Below are positions 25,656 to 38,888 of a stretch of DNA of 64,000 nt, piece by piece (the stretch's first letter is position 1; the number at the start of each line of letters is the position of its first letter). Made by a program: the position numbers and the translations under genes. Origin of the DNA: Lineus longissimus (taxonomy: Eukaryota; Nemertea; Pilidiophora; Heteronemertea; Lineidae); the NCBI RefSeq assembly GCF_910592395.1, contig NC_088311.1, positions 7,068,501 through 7,132,500 of the forward strand. The letters are read 5' to 3'. Below the pieces are notes generated by a model. The model was not told the DNA's origin, made no database searches, and was given only the letters and a program-made list of their open reading frames with translations.

Positions 25656-26200
25656 CAAATTAGGCCGCCATGTTTCTACGTTTGCTCGTTAGTTTCTTTT
25701 TCGTACAATGATATGTATCATGTAGGAGCCAGTTTTCGCGGGTCTTATCACTAAGTGCAGATTTACTAGCTTCCAGCGATTCCATACACGCAAAAGCTTA
25801 TTTATTACGAAATTTGAGATCAATAACGAAATATCTGGGGTGCTGCGTGGATGTTTTAAGCGTGAATTAATCTTGAAATCGCTCACTGAAAGATCGATGC
25901 AGACCAAAACAAATCCGAAGCGGCTCCCCCATTTTCGCGGGTATTGCGCATGCGCGACTGATTGTTGTGTTTCTGTGTCGTGTGCATGATCCTAGGTATT
26001 GACCCAGTGTTTTGAACGTAATTAGAGAATTGCTTGCCTGTTTAGGACGCATTTTGGGCGCTTTCTTTGCGGAACGAAATGAAAATCAAAAATCAGAAAA
26101 TTTCTTCTCTGGAAACGAAGTGACGCGCGAGAAAACGGGAAAAAACGGGTTTTCGCGAAATTGGGGATGACTCGAAATTGGGGAGCAGCACCATATATCA
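25656..26200. promoter_or_regulatory. CpG-type promoter-like island
   Basis: The segment combines an NRF1-type palindrome (TGCGCATGCGCGA, 25945-25957), three E2F-like TTTTCGCG words (25733-25740, 25932-25939, 26150-26157) and a GCCGCCATG word near 25672. CpG density is higher than in the flanks. These motifs are typical of TATA-less promoters. A short repeated block (CGAAATTGGGGA twice, about 26154-26185) lies at the right edge. No transcript or first exon can be recognised, so direction is unknown. Confidence 0.35.
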
Positions 26201-28276
26201 AGCGCAAACCAGATAAAAACGGTATGTAGATAATTGTGTGAATAGCGTATTTTGGTTCGCGTACTGTACACTATAATGATACTTTTATGATTTTGTTCTG
26301 TTATGCCCTTCATGAAAAAAATCGTTCTTCTTCTGTGTCAAACGGTAGCATCAACCACTTCGCTTTGTATTGTGTTCGTTCAAAAATTGGAAAATTGAAC
26401 TTGAATTGGAACATTTACAATTGTGTAAATATATCCTTGATATCAATCTCAACAATGCCTTTGTATGAATGATGAACAAATACATGTACAATTAATGCAA
26501 AGTATCCGCGAATTGGCGGAACTGCAAAAAGGCAAAGTTTTTTTTCTATGTGCCCGAGCCTTAAGAAATATATTGAAACGACGTGTGTTTTCAACTGTAT
26601 TGATATTTGGGTTCATCATCTAGAAAGGTTTCTCAGGAAGTGTGCCATTTTTCCCAACTTCCTTCTTCCTTACTTCCTGATGATACAAAAAATGACATCG
26701 CTACATTATGTCTTATGCGAAGTGCGTTATCTATGTAAGGATTCGTCTCAAGGTTGCGAGACAGCTGGGGTACAGCGACTCCTCATTCTTCTGCCCATAG
26801 GCATGTAATTATTCTTGCGTTGATGAGTCTATCTATTCTGAGACATGTATGCCATTAGGACAGGGAAGAAAACATGACAGTAACGATTTGCTTTATATAG
26901 TGTGGCGCAGAAAACGGCTAATGTTCTAAGGTATCGCGTCACTTTGTGCAAATTGCATTCCGGAGAAAATTCTTCGGCAATGGTTCTCAGAATCGCAGCA
27001 ACTCTTTGTAAACGAATAAGTTCCTCTTTATAGTCTAAACTATACCATTAAACGCAAGTGGTTTTGAATCTTAAAACCCAGAAGCATATGTCCACATGGT
27101 TTTATTTTCGAAATCATCACATTACCACAGCAACTTTGATTATCCCGACAAACGTGAACAACAACATTGTTTTCAAGGGACCCCTTAAAGTACGATGTCA
27201 CCCACCACAAAAATAAGTACATTGCCAAAGCGAGTTCTTCACGAAGACGACATGTACTGTTACCTTTGATCGTCTCACCACAAAGCAGGCAAAGCCAGAA
27301 CTAACTCGACTCAAAGCGACGTAGCAGATTTTAATCAAATCGTTTCTCATGAAACCGCGGCCACTCGAGAGACAGTCGCTTGGTACAAGTGTCATATTCT
27401 TAACAATATTGTATGGAAATGTGGTGATATGGAAGATGTATATGAGACAGTACATATCGCGCCATCAAACTTATGACGTACTTATCGAATAATTTGCATG
27501 TCTCACCATGTAGGTTTCCCCTTTCTCGATTGAACACATTCGGCTCATTTGAAACCCTCGAAGATCTGCTGGAGAAATACATGTAGAGGTCAGATTTGCA
27601 TTATATAAACCGCCCTTCTTTACGGCTTGTTTGGTTGGCCGCCATCATCTCTCTTCTTTAAGCCATGGAGAAGGTTTTATCTCTCTGCCTCAAGTCATAG
27701 GCAGGTTTATTGCAGTTTAATTGCTAAAAAAGACAACTAACCTTGTATTATTGCCAGATCAGTTATTCACTTATCATTTATCAATAATTAGAATATCAGC
27801 TGAATATTGTTGTTTTTATCTTTACAGATAATCTGCCTGGTGCGATCAGCATGATATCGCGAGTTCGATTGCTCAAGTTCTGAAGGTAAGCACACTCGAT
27901 TTCGAGATTAGCATCGTCGGCCTTCATCATTGTCATCAACGTCATCACCATCGACATATAAAGCTGACCCAAATATCTCCTGCAAATAGTTACCCTTTTC
28001 AATTTAGCGTCAAACTCATGTTTCACTTAACTGCTGCAGCTGAATCAAATTATAATCACTACAAAAAAAGAATATTTTTTGTACGAAATACTTTGAGAAA
28101 TAAGATGAGGCCTAGAAATATTCCATCTACATCTTTTGTATAGAAGAGAATCCAATGAATTCATTTCATCTTCAAAAGCGCCTTTGTTGAGCTGATGCAA
28201 ATCTATCTGATGCATTTCTATACTTGTATATTCATGAGCAGTTTTCACACCCCACGGAACATTCAAATAGGAATTC
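26201..28276. other. non-coding stretch
   Basis: TACATGTA occurs at 26481 and 27578, and a small stem-loop (GGTTTT/AAAACC) at about 27060-27078. Nothing is recognisable as a gene. Confidence 0.55.
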
Positions 28277-28789
28277 ATGAAGAATAAATTCAAACTCTCA
28301 AGCACCGCTGGCACAGTTTACGAACCAATGCTTTTTCTCCATATATTTCGTATTCATAACGTACGCCTTCGTCGAACCGCTAAAGTAGTTTGGAGGCATT
28401 CGGGGAGATTTTATTCGGCCGCCCGTGACTACCAACGTTGTGTGAGCCAAGTCGTATATCATTGCGACATTTCCTCAACGACGCAATGCCAAGTCAGTGG
28501 AAGAGCTTATCTCGAAGAACATTGGCTGGGGAATTTAGGTAGCGATTTTTTCGCGGTCGATGTTTCTTATCATCTCAGACTGTCAAGATTTATAGATTGG
28601 AGAACGTATAGGAATTTATGGTTTGTGAAAAATGTTGTGTTTATTCGACCGAATAGCCACGCAAATATGAAATTAAGAATAGCTGCCATCTTTGTTTTTA
28701 AAGTGCACTTTGTCAGTGGGCTCCTGAGCGATATCGAATGTCGATTCGGGTCAGAAAGGTATTACGTGCATTTTTGTACCAAACGCTAA
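28277..28789 (+). other. longest ATG reading frame, 170 codons, unrecognised
   Basis: This reading frame runs from ATG at 28277 to a stop ending at 28789. I recognise no domain in the product. It is basic and rich in Arg, His, Phe, Tyr and Val, with no signal peptide, clear membrane segment or low-complexity tract, and no Kozak context or splice partner I can defend. By my estimate random DNA of this size and about 40% GC should give a longest six-frame ORF near 140-150 codons, so 170 is only modestly high. Its codons do not show an obvious third-position preference. It could be a chance frame, an exon fragment or an orphan gene. I lean to chance. Confidence 0.15.
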
Positions 28790-31700
28790 AGTAACTGCTG
28801 ATGCAACATGAACAGATGATATGCACGACTTGTGGAAAAAAGGCGCCATCTTGGTTATCACCTACTTCAATAACACTGTTAGTTTTATTAAGGGGGATCG
28901 AAATGTCGAGAAAATCAAAGATTTCTGCATCGATTTCCACGGTTACCGAGAAGAGGCTTACTCTAGCGTGAAAGTCTAGTGTGTGCAAAGTGCCTTTGTG
29001 TATTGCTCAGAGGAAAACGCCATTACGCGTCTTATATTCATCAACTCATTAACCTTAGTTTTCGGGATGAAATGATTCCTTTCTCACGCCGTCTTCGAAA
29101 TGTTGTAGCCTCTCGACCGTTAAGTAATGGTTAATGACCATATGCCCGGTACAGTGATCTTGAAAATGCCATCCCTTTTATTTAGGCATTCAGCGACAAC
29201 TCTTGTGAGATGTCTTGGAGGAGAGCGTACACAGTGGTATCAATAGCATAGGATCAAATCGATACACTTGTAATACCATGTGCGTCTCCCGGAATACTTA
29301 TTCAAACCAATACCCATTGCAGCATGAGAGTGTCCGCCCGTGATACAATATCATATTGAAGCCGGGAAAGCCTGGCCAGACTCCTGATTACAGCACATTG
29401 GACTAGAAAGGCTTCATTCCCCTTGAATGTCGCGGGTATGCTGCCCGAATCATTCGTGTCAACGGGGCCGTAGAAATGTTCCCTGAGCCGTACATGGTCG
29501 AGAGTAATACTCATTTCGTTGCGAAGATCACGAAAGCTATTGAAGGAGACATTTACTCGTGTTCTCAGTAAGCGTACAGTGCACGAGATTAGTGCACGCC
29601 CTGTTCCTAAGTAACTGTATGGCTGCTATGCCATGCTATGCTAAGCCAAAAAGACATAACTAAATATGCTTGCTATCTTAAAGTAAAGGACTTGTTAAGA
29701 GAAAAGCAACGCCCTAGACATGGTGATTAAGTCACAGAATCATGGCCTGTTTCTGACAGGATATCTTGCAAAAGGTTCCCAAACAGGTTGATATTTTGAA
29801 ACGTTATACCTCGAAAGGTTTCGGCTTGCCTTGCGAAGGTGCTCCAGTTACAGCACAACAGACCTGATACCATGAGATGTAACCAGATGACAAACCATTT
29901 CCTTGATCCGTTAACACTTGATCTCCCTCGTATGGCAGCTGCCTGGGGGCGAATGTGGGTAGCAGGGATCACAGTCAACCATTCGAGTTCCTTAAAATCA
30001 GAGCCCAAGACGATATAAATATGCCCTATCCGCGGCAATGAGAATTATGCTTTGATCCCCTGGTGATGTGGCCTCGGGTCAGTGCCAACACTTACGGCGA
30101 TCAAGGGTCGTGTAACCACGCAACCGTCGTATAAAATCGGCAGCCGGCACCTCAGATCAAAGTTAGATGCGTTGTATGATGTAACTGTCGTAGATTCTCG
30201 AACGGACACAGCCCTCGTGCTTCCAGAAAACGGCTGACTGACAACACCTTCGTAAAATGATGATATTTGCTAACACTGTGATTCAAGATGGCTCCCCAGT
30301 TAGTCAGTTGCTCAACTTTGCCATTTCTCAACCCAATAATCTCTGCCGATGTCTAACAAATGTCGTTACTTCTAACCACGGATGTATAGCACTTGGAATT
30401 GTGATGCACGACTACGTGCTTCAAGTTTTGTGCATGATACAACGCAATAATGCAATTTGCTACCTCGCATTTATGAAACTGCATGATGAACGAGGCAGCA
30501 TTTCTTCGAGTTCAAATGTCGTTCCTCATATAAATGCCAGTGACTGTTGACCTTTTTCGATATCCTGGACCGAAAATGATAGGGAGCCTGCTGCTCAGTT
30601 CCATACTTTTCTGCGGAATCATCAAGTTACAGGCAACTTCATGTCACGAAAAATCGGTCAAAAGAGGTTTCCAATCTGATACGTTAGCACTTACGCCACT
30701 TCAAGGGGAATACGAGTCGATGTTGAGTGCGCTGGCCCGGCTATTCGGCACCATTCTATACATGTACGATGAATAAATAATTAGGTTATCGCTTACACCA
30801 CGAAATGACAGTGTAGACGAAAATGATATCAGCCTTATTTCACCCATACCAATGTTTTACTTGCATCACACTGTACAACAATAGATGAATAAAATGCATG
30901 CTAAGATGCAAACGGACATCAGCCTAGTTCGCCCATTTTGAATTTCGTTTCGTTTTCTTGCGTGGTACTAATTGTGTCTAATGTAGAATGGCCTGTTTAG
31001 CAAGGATGCTGATAGCTATTGTTAAATCCCGTATGCTTGATCATAGATAATGCAAATCTGATAACTGTTCTAGTGGATAGAGACTGTCATTGCACATTCG
31101 GTGAACGTACGTAGTGTTGATTGTTAGTTACCTAATGTTTACGGCTGAAGCCAATACTGGTTAAGAATTTTTGATTTCCCTCCAGACCTCAGATGGTGTA
31201 TTTGGAACAGAACACATTTCAATATAATATACAATCCCCAGATGACAGTACGTATTGTAGCTGATTTTTCATCACGACTCATTGTTACAGACTCAACTTA
31301 TTTAAAAAAATATTAAGTCGAGAAGACGAGTATTGGCTCTTAAGACCATATTTCGGCAAGATGTATTGTAGAAGAAAACCGGGCAACCCGGAGGAATCCT
31401 GCGGTTGCCCTCCTCGCGATCACATGAGTACACTGAGTAACTTTATTGCCATTCATGCCACTAAAAAACATTTGGCAACCCTCTCTGCGGCTTTTTTCTC
31501 TTCGCTATACCTTATATGTACCATCTGCAAATGAACATTATGTGCTGTCTCCATAAAAGTGTTGTTACCAAATACTGGATATGGTAATTCAAATTCAAAT
31601 CTCCTGTTTCAGCCTTGATATATGACATGTTTTGATCTGAAATTCAGAAGATTACGTGAACACCGCCGACTTTTCTAATCAATAGTTTCCAGTTCGTTCC

Positions 31701-34700
31701 CTGTTTAATTATTTTCCCCCGTTTCTCAATAATCATCCGGCTCCCTATCCTGCAATATTAACTCCGGTGCCAGGTTTAGATTTTCATTAAAGACGCGGCC
31801 GCCGCGGATAAGCTCCAGTAACACTCATTGTAATGGGAGAGGGGTTCATCACGAGATCTAATATGCACGAGCTTTTTACGATTTTCGACCTAATCAACTT
31901 AAATCCATGCCTTAATTAAGGTAAACGAGATTCATAGAAATCAAGGTGAGGTATCTGTTCAAAGAGGCAATCGAAACCCGGGGTCGAAACATTGTGAATA
32001 ATGCTGCTGGATCTTATGGCATGAAATAAAATCGGTGCTTTTGATACTTCGTGTCAGTTGACAATTCGAAAAGAAAGTATTTCTGCAGATGTACTAACTC
32101 TTCTTGAGGGACGTTGACGAAAGAAAGACCAGTATATCAGTGCACATACCAGTACTAACAATGTTGCTATTCACATCTGGCCTGATGCTAAGTCTTGCGT
32201 CATTTCAGCTCATTGATAGTTAAGCTATACTGAATTGGAGTTTAGATTACTAGTAATTTATAATAAAATGTTAAAAATATTCGGAAATTCAAAATAAACC
32301 AAATTTAACTAGAAGCTCACTGGCCCTCGCACTTGTCAAAGGCGAGCGCCTTTTTCCATCTCATAAATGGGAAAATGACGTGTTCGCTAAATCATTCTAT
32401 ATATTTGGAAAATAAACACTATTAATCACCGAAATAGTTGCCTACCCATTCGCCTGTTGACAGACTCATCATTTTCCTGGTCACCTGCGGTAATGAGGAC
32501 CTGGACTATCTTAGTCTATTTCCTATCAGACACTCCCCAGGCCCACTGTAATTTTCCAGTTCAGTGAGACACTCCTAACACATCAACATCAATCATGATC
32601 ATTTCGACTTAGACCAACCTTCAGTTGGGATCCCTATTTGTGTATATAATGCTCAGGCAAATGATCCTAAGATATACGCATTACCATTAATCTTTATAGC
32701 GATGGATAGTTCATCAATTATTGACCTTTGCGCACGATGATGAGGTGCCACGGCCATTTGTCTCAGGTTACTTCTAATGTATCTATCAAGAGCCCAGCCC
32801 TGGGAATGGAGTCTTCGCCGGGTCGTTCGCAGTTCGCGGTGAACATGAGTAGACTGGCAAAGTACTCATCAAATGACACCGGTCATGCCAAGCCACGGTG
32901 CTGGTTGGAGGCTGCTTGTGGTGCCCTCAAACGAGAAGAACAATGCCAAAGCAGCCTTTGAAGCACCTTGGAGCTGAGCGCTCGAAAAAAAGGTTTGATC
33001 TGGTCGTCCCAGCTTTACTGACATCCGTGGACTGATAATGCATCCATTCCATCGGATAGATAGACCACGTGATTCCAAGGGATCCTGCGTGCCACATGTA
33101 ACTTTACATGTTTATAAAAAAAATTCAGAGTCGTTTTGTCTGATGGTTCTTTTTTTGTTGGCAAAAGATTTTTCGTTCGCAAGTATCGAGAAAAGATTCA
33201 CGAAATCTATTGGTTTATCTCATCCTTCGTCTTCTCCATTTAATGAGAGGTAGATATATCGGTAAATCGCGTCTTGCTGATATCCCGAATCAATCCGCGG
33301 CAGCCGCCATTACTGGCTGATCGCGTGATCTTAGATCTTTCCTTCTCCACCAAGCTATGATCTTGTTACGGCTGATAAGAGGGGATCATTACTGATCTAA
33401 TTTCAAACCAACTTGGAGTATAGTAGGAAATGTCCCCATTAAAGGATGATTTCTGTGACTTGGTATATGTGCGCATCATTGCTATGTTCTGTACCGTAGC
33501 TCATCTTTTAGAGTGCACCAACAACTTTCATCAAATGAACAAATAAACAGAATAATTCGCAATACTGCCAAAGCCGCCGGGCAAATATCGGGGAGCAACG
33601 TCTGGATCCTCCAGCACTGACGTCACTGAAGAGTTATGACCCATCGTTACAGAATCAGTAACCGACGTCATCCTTTAAGATTCGTGCCTGCTCAGTATTT
33701 TGGGTAGTGAGACTGCCAGTGATTATCATAGATAACGACGTCAGTCCATATTCGGGGAAATCGATAGATGGAACGTAGGGACAGTGCTGGAATATAAACC
33801 GAACATGGAATTTGTTAGCGTCTGAAAAAGATGTCAAAACTCATGATTATTAGCACACTTCGCCTACACTGAACATCTTCATAAAACTAACATAGCTCAA
33901 TTAAAAATTCTATCCGTAACCACAGCGTCACTACGAAACACTAGAAATTGTTAATTTACGAGCCAATTTCGTAACATTGCAAAAAAAACTGGTAAGATCC
34001 TGAGGAGTTCGCGTTTAAAATTTATGTTGCCTTAGCTCTGATTAGCTGAGATTACGCTAGCAGAAACCAAGTGCAATCTATCGAAGAGATTCCCGTTAAA
34101 TTACGTTATTTTATTGTGCCTCTTATCTTAACGGCTTCTCTATTTTGATGTTTTTTAATGAGTCTTGGAGCTGGCGAGTAAAGAGTGTGATAGCAATACC
34201 GTCAGATTTAGCAGAATGATATTGTGAGTGCTCTATCACAATGGTGTTGGAAACGTTAGATGCAGAGCTGTGATATTTAGCCGTTAGTGCTATTGATGCA
34301 TGCACACCATCGTGATTCGCTTCGCCAATATCGCAACTTGGTCATTTCTATCAAATATATTGTTGCACTGGCAAAAATGATAAAGATTGTTACTTGTCCG
34401 TTAGCAGTGTAATCTCTTGATACCCCGTAATGACAAATGCTTTGTTTTAATACTGGGCATCCAGATTAGCGATCTCCAAGCCTCGACATTGGTACTTTTG
34501 CTCCGGGGCAAATGCTAGCTATCCTCTCATTGGGTGATTGCCAGATGAGGAAACCAAAAATGCCATTTTAATGTCGAACTGTACTTGAGGATTGGCCTTC
34601 CGCCGTCAAGCCGGTGACCGACATTGAGTCAGCCTTGAGGGCGAAGGATACGAGATGCGGCGCAAAAACCACTTGGCAATTTAAGTAAAATGCGCACCAT

Positions 34701-37700
34701 CATGATGAATCGATCGAAAGGCAAACTCCAAATGCCAGTGCATGAAAATATTCATTGGCAGTTTAATCTCCACGCAACAGAGACTCCAAATGATCTTTTT
34801 TCCATTTATTTATTTGCCGCGGCACTGATTAGCCTGCCGCGGCCGACTACGCACGATTTAAGTTTTTTAATCTTCTCACTTTAAGACAAAACACGTCATT
34901 TAATTTGCTGGCGCCGCTTCGATGAGGTAGCAGCGGTATTTGCAAGTAAAATGCATCTCGGAGATGATAAATCAAAGTGGTTTAACCCCTGGCATGATGG
35001 AGGAGGAAATGATTCAAAGTTTGTGACTTTGAAGTATTGATGCGAAAGGGGTCAAGGCGGCAACATAATAGTCTCCTTCGGCAATATAACTGAGTGCTCG
35101 TTCCCGACGCATTTCCATGATACTTGAATCAACATTGCCCTATGGGTAAGAAGTAGTGAAGTATAGAAGTTATCGGTATCAACTCCCTTGAATTTTACAA
35201 TTTGAGCAAAATAGTCGTCACTTGTGTGGACAAATTTGATGTTTTGCCTTTTGCATATCATAAAGGAACAAACAGGACCTTTACGGGGAAAACCATACAG
35301 ATTACACAGAGACAAATTTCGATGAAGTATAGCTGTGGAGATAGGTGTCTTTTTCAAATGCCCTCAACAACTCGGCGGCATTCTTCTTTCCGTCCTTAAA
35401 ACCCCCTTATTGATGGCAAATCTCGACAGAAACCAACCAATTGAGTGTTGAGTAGCGACCAATTCTTTCTTCATACTCAGGATTACTGCGGGATCTTGCG
35501 GGAACGTTTCGAGCAGTGGCGTACGAAATAATGAAATAGAACCGATGTTTTTGCCGGCCAAAAAGATCCCTGTGGCTTATAGCAAGGGAATAAGCGATGG
35601 TGGTGGATATCGTCTAATCTTGTCGGGAAACAATCAGTGAAACGTGTAATAGGCTGGGATCCCTTTAAAGCTAAGGATAGCGTGTCTTCTTGCGCCAGGC
35701 ATATCGAAATTGCCTTTGGTAGTCAAAACATTCGACCAGACTCTTTCAGAGGCGCCTCGAACCAACTGAGAACGTGTCCCAGTGGTAGAGGCATGTGTAA
35801 TGACAATGCCGCGGCAATTATATAGGGTTGGGTCGGGTCAGCAATTTTTGCGTACAGTGCCCGTCACTCCTGAAATAGGCTCTGTTCCGAGGGCTTCTGT
35901 TGCGCCCATCTCTCACTCTCTCCTCCAGTGCTATTTGGGTGTATCTGACTCCTCTCTCGATCACTATCGCCGATCATAAGTGCAACCCGGGGAGAGTGTA
36001 ACCAAATGTGATGGAATCTCGAGTTGCTATGACAACTGGAGGCTTGCACGAGAAGCAGGCAGACTCATGTAGTGTTGTCTGCTTTTTCACACCATTTTCA
36101 GACATTCTCACTATTAGAAAATTCTATGCTGATTTGAAAATCTTGAGTGCGTCGTTCAAATTGCGAGCATTTTGAAATCGATTCGTTATTTGAAGTATGA
36201 TGAAGATAACCAGTCATCGCAACCCCTGCCGAACACTGAAGAACATCTGGGAGTTTTATGTGTAAGTACGCAACCTCTTCACAGATTCTTTTCGTTCACA
36301 CCTATATACAGAAAAACCTAATTTAAAACGAAGAGAGTTTGAAATTGCTTTTGCGCAAATGAAATAAGGCAGCCCACCCGTTGCCCGGAGGAGCCAAATG
36401 GACATCGTCAATCTCGACAATCGGGAATCGTTTGAATAATAACAAGCCATCCAGACACCGTAAAAAGTTAGGTGAGACGTTCCAAAATTCAATTTCCATT
36501 CGGCTGCAGGTCGGTTAGCAGGGTGACAGCCAATCAGCCATGATGGATGGAATAACCGCGCCAGATATGCAAATATTCACTTCATCTCCGCGCACAATCA
36601 ATCGATCACGTGACTCGGGTTCCGCTCTCTGCGGTGTTGCATTTAGCCCCGATCGTTCTTAATCAGCCAGGCTGTGGATGTAAAGTGTAGGACGTCGGAA
36701 GATTCGTCTCACTGAAGACAAGAGATTGTTTATAGTTGTTAGATACTGGTTTCATTCATTTGCTGTTCCGATACATTGTTTTTGTCAGTACCCGCATTAA
36801 CACCATGCCGCGTCAACAGGATGAACATTGGCCTGTGGTCGGGGGACAATGTGCATTTAAATAATGTTTAAACTCTTATTCAATTTCAAATTTCAATTTT
36901 AAAGGAATGGCGTCGGATCATTTCATAACCAATCGGAAGTAAAGAAATCGAAACTCGACGTGACATTATTCTTCATGAACATTATCATGCCTCTAATTCT
37001 TGCTTAACAATATCATACCTCTAATCAAGAAATGATAAATACTATATTATTCCTCTCAATAAAAACGCTATGCTTAAGAAACAATTAATCACTTCCCGAT
37101 ATCAGTTGCATAGCTTATAGTTACATTTTGTTTGAATCCATAATTCGTCCGTAAGAACGAACCAGACGCTAATACATTACGGGGATTTTTTTAAATACGC
37201 AAGTGTACAAGAGGATTTTGCTTCTCCCAGTTGTGCGTCGATGTGTACATTTTGTATAGCATGACATTTGAGAATAATCATCAGCTGCAGCAGGTGCAAT
37301 TTAGAGTAAAGTGCTCATGGAAGACCTAAAAAAAGACTGTCTCCTCTGTCGCGTTTTTGAAATAACACTTTTTAGATTATTTTATTTCGGCGCAGTGGTG
37401 AATTTATTGCTCATCAAAAACATGTTCTTGTCTAATTTATTGACGCATTTTAACTTTGATGATTGTATGGTAAATTTTTCTTTTTATTTGGCTGATTCAG
37501 TTCTCCAATGGGGATTGGATATTCATCATAATCTTCTGTTCGTAGAACATTCAGCGATGGCAGACATGGCTGCGCGGAACCCATCTTTAGGACACACTAG
37601 ACCACGTATAATGCTACTCATTATAGGAGAAACTCGGCAGACCAGAGTCACGGCCAATAACATGACCACCGCCGATATCTAACCTTAAACGCGATGCCCC

Positions 37701-37713
37701 ACCCAATAACCAC
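28790..37713. other. long non-coding stretch
   Basis: No gene is recognisable over about 9 kb. It contains GCCATCTTG (28845), CAAGATGGC (30284), TACATGTA (30759), a faint ~88-bp duplication (about 30763-30940), a NotI-type GCGGCCGC patch near 31795, a CRE (33618-33625), an 18-bp quasi-palindrome (33094-33111) and a paired GCCGCGGC word at about 34816-34845. Confidence 0.55.
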
Positions 37714-37977
37714 TCAAAATTGCCTATTATCGTAAAAATCACTTTTGCAATCCCTGTCAAAGCAATCCACGGTCATGCCTTTGACGAGGCCGACATCGCC
37801 GTTCGTTTTAATTGGTAAAATTAAGGAGCTAACCTCTGGTCCATTGCAACCTCTCAACCCTCTTGTACAGCTTGGCTGATCAGGCAGAAAATTAGTGGAT
37901 TTTGGTAGACGAGCGGTCGCCGAGATCAGAATTATCCAAGTGGATAGGATCCATATCATTAACCGGCTTTCGATCAA
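37714..37977 (-). other. short reading frame with signal-peptide-like start, unrecognised
   Basis: An 87-codon frame on the minus strand begins with a hydrophobic stretch (IWILSTWIILISATA at about residues 8-22) followed by a Pro/Cys-containing tail with four cysteines. This resembles a small secreted peptide precursor, but no dibasic cleavage pattern or known peptide family is visible. With this many short frames in the window, one with a hydrophobic start is expected by chance. Confidence 0.12.
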
Positions 37978-38402
37978 ACACAGGCACGCGGGCTGAACAC
38001 GACATTCTAATGGCTATATGGACCTGGTCAACATTGATTATTATTTGAACAGATCGGCAGATCGTCTGCTTCTTGATGTCATTCATTTCAAAGCTTCCAA
38101 GGGGACCAGTGACATCCGCTTATTGAAAAGCACAGGAGTTATGAACCCAGAAGGTCAAATGTTGAGGCCAAATCAGTATACTGATGGAATATCACTCTAG
38201 TCATCAGCGTGCTGACGTTACTGATAATAACTTTGGTCGTGATATCGAGCTGAATATGACAATTTACAATTTATAGGGACTCGGTCGCCGTGATTATTAT
38301 CGTGTACGTTGAAATTAGGCTATGCATGTATTATTAACCTGGTGTACATTTTGTCATCATTGTACTGTATCATGTACAACACTGAGTAACTTCTGGAACT
38401 CC

Positions 38403-38416
38403 TGGTGGTGGTGGTG
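38403..38416. repeat. short (TGG)n tract
   Basis: Four to five TGG units in a row lie 250 bp upstream of the two-hairpin element. Confidence 0.8.
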
Positions 38417-38654
38417 AAGCGCACTTTTTCTTGCGACATTTGCGTCCCTTTTAAGGTGTCTCCCTTCTGCAGGGGTGGTAGATATAGCCATTAATTGGTT
38501 TTACTTTTTGGATAAATGAATCAGTACTTGCTGAAGTTGCACGTAGAACATGATAATTCAGATCAAAACTGTAATCTTTGTTAAAACCTATACTTCCCTT
38601 CTTTGGAAGGCTACCATGTGGTACAAGTACGTAAGACTCAAGTTGCCCAGCGAA

Positions 38655-38888
38655 GAAGCCTCGCTAGTTTGGTTGTTTATTGTTGTTTGCTTGCGCACTT
38701 GGTGAGACACAAGTATGGCCGGTGCGCTCCGTCTTGGGTCATGTTTTCTCTTGGAGTTTCCGTCTCCTAGTCTGGTTGTCATTTCCGGCTGACGAGCCCA
38801 GACTACCCGGTGCGACTTCGGAATGTTCTCTCCTAGACTGGCTGCCTACCAGGGCTGAGGAGTCCAGTCTCCCCCGGAAGCCTCGCTA
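38655..38888. mobile_element. GC-rich two-hairpin segment between 12-bp direct repeats
   Basis: The 12-bp sequence GAAGCCTCGCTA occurs at 38655-38666 and again at 38877-38888, bounding about 210 bp that are richer in GC than their surroundings. Inside are two related units, each starting CCGGTGCG (38719 and 38807). Each contains a hairpin: TAGTCTGG/CCAGACTA (38768-38775 with 38798-38805) and AGACTGG/CCAGTCT (38835-38841 with 38864-38870). The direct repeats look like a target-site duplication of a short non-autonomous element, but no poly-A tail, tRNA-type promoter or terminal inverted repeat is evident. It could instead be a local duplication. Confidence 0.6.

Noticed and set aside
32340-32356. 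AAAGGC...GCCTTT stem followed by T run
   Set aside because: It is a short stem of a kind common by chance, with no transcript context.
23540-38792. 15-base word GTCATTTCCGGCTGA shared by 23.5 kb and 38.8 kb
   Set aside because: A few shared 15-mers are expected between all pairs of positions in a window this size, and the flanks do not align.
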